From: Flavobacteriaceae bacterium
GTDB lineage: Bacteria > Bacteroidota > Bacteroidia > Flavobacteriales > Flavobacteriaceae
Reading direction: 5' to 3'
Assembly (NCBI GenBank): GCA_947443815.1
Contig: CANEXR010000080.1
Location: 1 to 10,795, forward strand
DNA length: 10,795 nt
Below are positions 6,536 to 10,795 of this stretch, in pieces (position 1 is the first letter of the stretch; every line of letters begins with the position of its first letter). Both the position numbers and the translations under genes were made by a program. The notes below the pieces were generated by a model, which saw nothing but the letters and a program-made list of their open reading frames with translations, was not told the DNA's origin and did not search any database.

Positions 6536-8950
6536 ATGGGAAAACTAAATTTAAAACTGACTATACTAATTTTAATATGTAGTATAAGTCAGTTTTCTTT
6601 TGCACAAAAATTAGGACAAATAAAAGGAACTGTTTCAGATGGAAAAACAGCTATTGAACTTACAGAAGTTGTTTTAAAAAACAGTGCCGATTCAACAAAA
6701 ATTGTATCTTATACAATAACTGATGTTTCTGGAAATTTCTCTTTAGACAACTTACCTACAAGGGAATATCAATTACTATTTAAATTAATTGGATATAAAA
6801 CAGTCATTCAAAAAATAAAAATTACCGATAAAAATCCAATTATTTCATTAGGTACTGTTGTCTTACAAAATGATCCTAATTTATTAAAAGCGGTTGTCGT
6901 TACCTCTCAAAAAAAATTGATTCAAAAAACATCTGAAGGTATTATTTTTAATGTTGGAGCCAATATTTCACAAATAGGTGGTACAACAACTGATTTACTC
7001 AAAAATATCCCTACCGTATCTGTTGATGCAGATGGAGCGATATCGCTAAGAGGAAAAACACCTTTAATTTTGATAAACGGTAAAAATTCAGCAATTACGA
7101 ATATTGACCAAATTGCAGCAAGCAGTATCGAAAGTATTGAAGTAATTACAAATCCCACCGCAAAATACGATGCGAATGCTGAAAGTGGCATCATTAATAT
7201 TAAACTTAAAAAAAACAATCAAAATGGCATCAATGGAGCTGTTGTTTTAGGAGCAGGATTTGGTGCTAAAGGAAGAATTAATAGTTCGGTGCTTTTGAAT
7301 CATAAAACAGAAAAATGGAATTTTGGTTTGGGTTATGACAATCGTTTTGCTGGAAGAACTAAAAAAATAAAAGGAAGTAGAACCAATTACTTCATCACTG
7401 ATGAGCATTTTATTGAACAACAAAGAAATGACGAACGAACAGAACAATTGCAAAATTTAAAATTCAATATTGATTTTTCACCTAATGATAAAAATAATTT
7501 TTCATTTGAAGCAATAGCTAATAAAGAAGGTCAGGATAATGATGAAACATTAAAAACATTAATTAAAAAAGCGGACTTTAGTTTTTTCTCCAACAACACA
7601 AGGCATTCTTTAGAGTTAGAGCGCTCAAAAGTGGGTGAATTAGCATTCAATTACGATAGAAATTTTTCGGACAATCGAAAAAGTCTAACGGCTAGTATTA
7701 CTTCTTCTTTTAATAAAGACAGGGAAAATACGGGCATTGACACGTACAATTATAATGAAAGTAATGCTCAAATTGGGGAGGTCTTTCTACAAAAAACACA
7801 TAATTATGAAGATGAAAATGTAACCAATGCCATATTTGATTATTCGTTTCCTATTACTGAAAAATCAAATATTGAAACAGGGTATAAAGGAACATTCCGG
7901 TTTTTTAATTCTGATTTTCAAAGTGCCGATTATAGCAACAAGGAATATGTAATCAATCCTTCTTCTAGCAACATGTTCAAATTTAATGAACAAATAAATG
8001 CGGTTTATGGAATGTTAAATTCGTTCTTGGGTAATCCCGAAAATCCAAAATGGAAATACAATTTTGGACTTCGTATTGAGCAAGTTTCCAACAACGGCAA
8101 AACACAAAATAATAGCACTGAATTTTCAAACAGCTATCTAAAATCGTTCCCTTCAGCTTCATTACAATTGAATTTAAAAACAGATGAATCTTTAAAAATT
8201 AGCTATAGCAAACGCATTAATCGTCCTGAGTTAGATCAACTCAATCCCTTTTTAGATATTACCGACGCGCTAAATCCTCATACTGGAAATCCTTATTTAA
8301 AACCTGAAATCATCAATATTGGCGAACTAAGTTATAGCAAAGAGTGGCCAAAATATTCCATTTCAACGAATGGTTTTTATCGCAATGCCACCAATACCAT
8401 TAAACAATATTCCGAACTACAAGAAAATGGAATTGTTTTATTATATCCTAAAAATTTTGGAAGTACCATAACCTATGGAGTAGAAACTATTTTTAATTTG
8501 AAACCCTTTGGATTTTATGATGCAAATATTAGTCTTACAGGATTTCAACAAAATATTGACGGTTCAAATGTAGCCTTAGATGTAGTTAGCAAAGCGTTTA
8601 ATTGGTACGGAAAAATAATCAATAACTTTGTTCCTTGGCATGGAGGAAAATTACAACTAATTGGAAATTACAATTCGGCCTTGGCAACAGCACAGGGAAA
8701 AAGAATTGCTCTTTATAATATAGACCTGGGGTTTCAACAAAAATTAGGCACAGGAAATGCACGATTAGGGCTAGCCATTACAGATGTATTTAATACCTTG
8801 AAAAGTGGCTATATCAATAACACTTCAAGTTTTACCAATAATAGAACCTCAAAAGCCGATACCAGAGCCTTAATGCTTACTTTCGCTTATACTTTTAAAT
8901 CCACTTTTAAAGAAAATCTGTTAGAAAATCAGTTTACACCCGAATATTAA
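6536..8950 (+). CDS. Outer-membrane beta-barrel protein, TonB-dependent-receptor-like, with N-terminal CarboxypepD_reg-like domain
   Basis: An 804-residue outer-membrane protein. Residues 1-23 form a Sec signal peptide (G-K-L-N-L-K, hydrophobic core, cleavage near FAQ). Residues about 26-113 are a carboxypeptidase-regulatory-like beta-sandwich (IKGTVSDGKTAIELTEVVL...), the usual N-terminal extension in Bacteroidota receptors. Residues about 117-228 form the plug-like domain, including LLKNIPTVSVDADGAISLRG and ending SGIINIKLKKN (217-227). The rest is a barrel of the OMP_b-brl_3 type, with signatures NRPELDQLNPF (562-572) and NPYLKPE (585-591). The last clear strand (LMLTFAYTF) is followed by a short polar tail ending E-Y. 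The transported substrate is unknown. No susD-like gene lies beside it, which argues against a classical glycan-uptake pair, and I see no clear TonB box. It seems to be a single-gene transcription unit ended by the stem-loop at 8984-9020. Confidence 0.9.
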   Translation: MGKLNLKLTILILICSISQFSFAQKLGQIKGTVSDGKTAIELTEVVLKNSADSTKIVSYTITDVSGNFSLDNLPTREYQLLFKLIGYKTVIQKIKITDKNPIISLGTVVLQNDPNLLKAVVVTSQKKLIQKTSEGIIFNVGANISQIGGTTTDLLKNIPTVSVDADGAISLRGKTPLILINGKNSAITNIDQIAASSIESIEVITNPTAKYDANAESGIINIKLKKNNQNGINGAVVLGAGFGAKGRINSSVLLNHKTEKWNFGLGYDNRFAGRTKKIKGSRTNYFITDEHFIEQQRNDERTEQLQNLKFNIDFSPNDKNNFSFEAIANKEGQDNDETLKTLIKKADFSFFSNNTRHSLELERSKVGELAFNYDRNFSDNRKSLTASITSSFNKDRENTGIDTYNYNESNAQIGEVFLQKTHNYEDENVTNAIFDYSFPITEKSNIETGYKGTFRFFNSDFQSADYSNKEYVINPSSSNMFKFNEQINAVYGMLNSFLGNPENPKWKYNFGLRIEQVSNNGKTQNNSTEFSNSYLKSFPSASLQLNLKTDESLKISYSKRINRPELDQLNPFLDITDALNPHTGNPYLKPEIINIGELSYSKEWPKYSISTNGFYRNATNTIKQYSELQENGIVLLYPKNFGSTITYGVETIFNLKPFGFYDANISLTGFQQNIDGSNVALDVVSKAFNWYGKIINNFVPWHGGKLQLIGNYNSALATAQGKRIALYNIDLGFQQKLGTGNARLGLAITDVFNTLKSGYINNTSSFTNNRTSKADTRALMLTFAYTFKSTFKENLLENQFTPEY

Positions 8951-8983
8951 TTCTTTGAATTTGTATTAAATAACTTCAATTCT

Positions 8984-9020
8984 AAAAAAACATATTCCTA
9001 TTGCAGAATGTGTTTTTTTT
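8984..9020 (+). terminator. Rho-independent-type terminator of the receptor gene
   Basis: The left arm at 8984-8997 (AAAAAAACATATTC) pairs with the right arm at 9006-9019 (GAATGTGTTTTTTT) over 14 positions, with one G-U wobble and an 8-base loop. The T run forms the 3' side of the stem and extends to 9020. It begins 34 bases after the receptor stop codon and clearly separates that gene from the small secreted protein downstream. Confidence 0.8.
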
Positions 9021-9119
9021 ATTTGCAATCCGTTTGTATCTTGCTAAAAATAAAATAACAAAAAAAAGAGAGTTGCTTAAATCAATTTTCCAAACCCTAA
9101 ATCTATCCAAATAATATCC

Positions 9120-9584
9120 ATGAAAACTAAAAGCCTTTCTTTACTTCTAATTTTCCTTATCCTAAACGTCACCCAAACGCATGCACAAATTAAACCGACA
9201 AAAATTGATACTAAAAATAAAGAACGTTACATAACTACAACGATTGGTTATCCAATTATAGGTATTTATTATTATTTAAATAAAAAAGAGCCTACAACTC
9301 AACTCAATGAAAATGGCACTGGAGTTTTACAAAATGAAGACCTTTCAAAAGAGAACATTATTTGGGGAATCGAATGTTCTCAATCCGGGATTCCAATCTT
9401 GCAAGAAGGTTTTGACAGTGCGGCTTATTCTTTTTGGTATAAAAAAGAAAAATTAAGTCCTTTAGAATCAGAAGAAAAAGAAGAATGGAGCTATCAATCT
9501 TTTACCATTCATTTTAACAAAAAGAAAATATTTATTTCTGGAGATCGGGTAAAAGAGTATGTAGAACTTGAATTAAAAAAGTAA
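9120..9584 (+). CDS. Small secreted protein of unknown function
   Basis: A 154-residue protein whose family I do not recognise. Residues 1-23 are a clear Sec signal peptide (basic start M-K-T-K, leucine-rich core, cleavage near T-H-A-Q). There is no lipobox cysteine, so the mature protein of about 131 residues is probably periplasmic or secreted. It is rich in lysine, glutamate and aromatic residues. The segment with NENGTGVL (73-80), followed by NIIWGIEC, faintly recalls the strand-turn-strand pattern of lipocalin-like Bacteroidota proteins; this is only a guess. The single mature-region cysteine cannot form an internal disulfide. ATG 9120 fits the signal peptide exactly. It lies between a terminator at 8984-9020 and a candidate terminator at 9629-9655, so it is probably transcribed alone. 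The 169-base region upstream holds no well-spaced -33/-7 pair that I can see. Confidence 0.75.
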   Translation: MKTKSLSLLLIFLILNVTQTHAQIKPTKIDTKNKERYITTTIGYPIIGIYYYLNKKEPTTQLNENGTGVLQNEDLSKENIIWGIECSQSGIPILQEGFDSAAYSFWYKKEKLSPLESEEKEEWSYQSFTIHFNKKKIFISGDRVKEYVELELKK

Positions 9585-9628
9585 AAAAGCAATTAGTTTT
9601 AAGAATCTATTTTATTCATTTACAATTC

Positions 9629-9655
9629 AAAAAGCAACTAAAATTGTTGTATTTT
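9629..9655 (+). terminator. Candidate terminator after the small secreted protein gene
   Basis: Arms at 9629-9638 (AAAAAGCAAC) and 9646-9655 (GTTGTATTTT) pair with one A-A mismatch and one G-U wobble around a 7-base loop. It starts 45 bases after the stop at 9584. The A-stem-T layout resembles the stronger terminator at 8984-9020, but the stem has only three G-C pairs at most and the T run is short. Confidence 0.4.
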
Positions 9656-9678
9656 AAATTATAAAATTCTAAATTTAA

Positions 9679-9690
9679 GAAATCGATTTC
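9679..9690. repeat. Perfect 12-bp palindrome upstream of the acyl-CoA synthetase gene
   Basis: GAAATCGATTTC is fully self-complementary and lies 104 bases before the start codon at 9795. It could be half of an operator region for the acyl-CoA synthetase gene. No second copy was seen in the window, and its position is rather far upstream, so the role is uncertain. Confidence 0.3.
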
Positions 9691-9794
9691 GCTGAATGCC
9701 ACTATTCTAGTTTAGAGTAAAAACAATTAGTTTCTAAAAACTGAATATTGTAAACATTTTTTATTTAATTTGCCAAAAAAATCAACGTTTTACA

Positions 9795-10795
9795 ATGACA
9801 AATATCACCCGCCTTTTCGATTTTGCATACCACCAATTAGAAAAATACAATATTCAAGATGCTTTAGTAACAAAGCAAAATGGTGTTTGGGTAAAGACTT
9901 CGACACAGGACTATATAGATAAAGCTAATGCTATTTCAAGAGCTTTGTTAAAATTGGGTATCCAAAAAAATGACAAAATCGCTATTATTTCTTCCAATAA
10001 TAGAACTGAATGGCATATTATGGATGTTGGTGTCTTGCAACTTGGAGCACAGAATATTCCAATCTATCCCACAATTTCTGAAACTGATTATGAATATATT
10101 CTGAATCATTCAGAAGCTATTTATTGTTTTGTTTCCGATGAAGAGGTGCTACGAAAAGTAAATTTAATAAAACACAATGTTCCAAATCTAAAAGAGATTT
10201 TTTCTTTTAATGAAATTGAAGGGTGCAAAAATTGGTCCGAATTACTAACATTAGGAAGCGATACAAGCAATCAAGATGTAGTAGAAGAACGCAAAAAAGC
10301 AGTTAATCCATACGATTTAGCTACTATAATATATACTTCTGGGACTACAGGTAGGCCAAAAGGCGTTATGCTTTCTCACAATAATATTGTCTCAAATGTA
10401 TTAGATAGTGCCTCCAGAATTCCTTTTGATCAAGGAAAAAGTCGGGCTTTGAGTTTCTTACCAATTTGTCATATTTACGAACGAATGGTGACCTATATCT
10501 ATCAATTTTACGGTTCCTCGATATATTTTGGAGAATCGATTGAAAAAATTAGTGACAACATAAAAGAAGTTAGACCTACAGTAATGACGGGAGTTCCGCG
10601 TCTTATTGAGAAAGTTTATGAAAAAATTATAGCCAAAGGTTCCGAACTGACCGGTATAAAAAAGAAGCTTTTTTTCTGGGCAATCAATATTGGTTTGCGT
10701 TATGAACCTTATGGAGCAAATGGTTTTTGGTATGAATTACAACTTAAAATTGCTCGAAAACTTATTTTCAGTAAATGGAAAGAAGGATTAGGCGG
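9795..10795 (+). CDS. Long-chain fatty acid--CoA ligase, AMP-binding superfamily (partial, C-terminus off the right edge)
   Basis: Activates fatty acids to acyl-CoA through an acyl-AMP intermediate, feeding beta-oxidation or lipid synthesis; the protein is cytoplasmic or membrane-associated. From ATG 9795, 333 codons are visible, about 55 percent of the usual length of around 590-600 residues. The nucleotide-binding motif is YTSGTTGRPKG at residues 180-190, followed by VMLSH. Further on are FLPICHIYERM, the usual FLPxxHxxER region of long-chain synthetases, and a segment like the family's 'RPTVMTGVPRLIEKVYEKI'. This pattern fits the FAA1-type long-chain group (COG1022) better than acetyl-CoA synthetases. 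The adenylation residues further downstream and the C-terminal lysine domain are outside the window. The leader is A-rich; a -7-like TTAATTTG at 9765-9772 has one mismatch and no good -33 partner. The exact chain-length preference cannot be read from sequence. Confidence 0.92.
   Translation, partial: MTNITRLFDFAYHQLEKYNIQDALVTKQNGVWVKTSTQDYIDKANAISRALLKLGIQKNDKIAIISSNNRTEWHIMDVGVLQLGAQNIPIYPTISETDYEYILNHSEAIYCFVSDEEVLRKVNLIKHNVPNLKEIFSFNEIEGCKNWSELLTLGSDTSNQDVVEERKKAVNPYDLATIIYTSGTTGRPKGVMLSHNNIVSNVLDSASRIPFDQGKSRALSFLPICHIYERMVTYIYQFYGSSIYFGESIEKISDNIKEVRPTVMTGVPRLIEKVYEKIIAKGSELTGIKKKLFFWAINIGLRYEPYGANGFWYELQLKIARKLIFSKWKEGLG

Noticed and set aside
6922..7453. Minus-strand open frames inside the receptor gene
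   Set aside because: Opposite conserved plug and barrel sequence, with the hydrophobic bias typical of antisense translation of AT-rich genes.
9590..9733. CAATTAGTTT occurring twice (9590-9599 and 9724-9733) in the gap before the acyl-CoA synthetase gene
   Set aside because: A 10-base match in very AT-rich intergenic DNA with no further flanking similarity; likely chance, not an attachment site or insertion-sequence end.
9729..9742. Small hairpin AGTTT-CTAA-AAACT upstream of the acyl-CoA synthetase gene
   Set aside because: Five pairs with one G-C pair; expected by chance in such sequence.

Overview
The window looks like chromosomal DNA from a member of the Bacteroidota, most likely a Flavobacterium or close relative. 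The DNA is strongly AT-rich, start codons are preceded by A-rich leaders rather than Shine-Dalgarno sequences, and one promoter matches the Bacteroidota -33/-7 pattern (TTTG, then TAnnTTTG). The proteins also fit: a fused PurL of about 1217 residues, an outer-membrane receptor with an N-terminal carboxypeptidase-regulatory-like domain, and a lipoprotein with a Flavobacterium-like surface-export signal.

Layout, left to right. Positions 1-1036 (minus strand) hold two overlapping genes assigned to menaquinone biosynthesis: a hotdog thioesterase of the MenI/YdiI type, followed by an isochorismate synthase (MenF) that runs off the left edge. A 136-bp divergent intergenic region leads to the plus strand. 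There, 1173-2699 encodes a lipoprotein with a predicted beta-helix fold, 2784-6437 encodes phosphoribosylformylglycinamidine synthase (purL), and 6536-8950 encodes a TonB-receptor-like outer-membrane beta-barrel protein. A stem-loop terminator follows at 8984-9020. Next are a small secreted protein of unknown function (9120-9584) and the first 333 codons of a long-chain acyl-CoA synthetase (from 9795), which runs off the right edge.

The two men genes form an operon with a one-base stop/start overlap. The plus-strand genes appear to be separate transcription units, judged by the purL promoter, the terminator after the receptor gene and a candidate terminator after the small secreted gene. They share no obvious pathway: purine synthesis, cell-surface functions and fatty-acid activation.

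No RNA genes, mobile elements, CRISPR arrays or defence-type clusters were seen. No gap between genes exceeds 300 bases. I found no convincing new multi-gene system. The observations most worth following are the surface-export signal on the beta-helix lipoprotein, the unusual promoter region of the receptor gene (an 18-bp palindrome, an 8-bp repeat spaced 11 bp apart, and a -7 element almost touching the start codon), and the in-frame 21-bp tandem duplication in menF.
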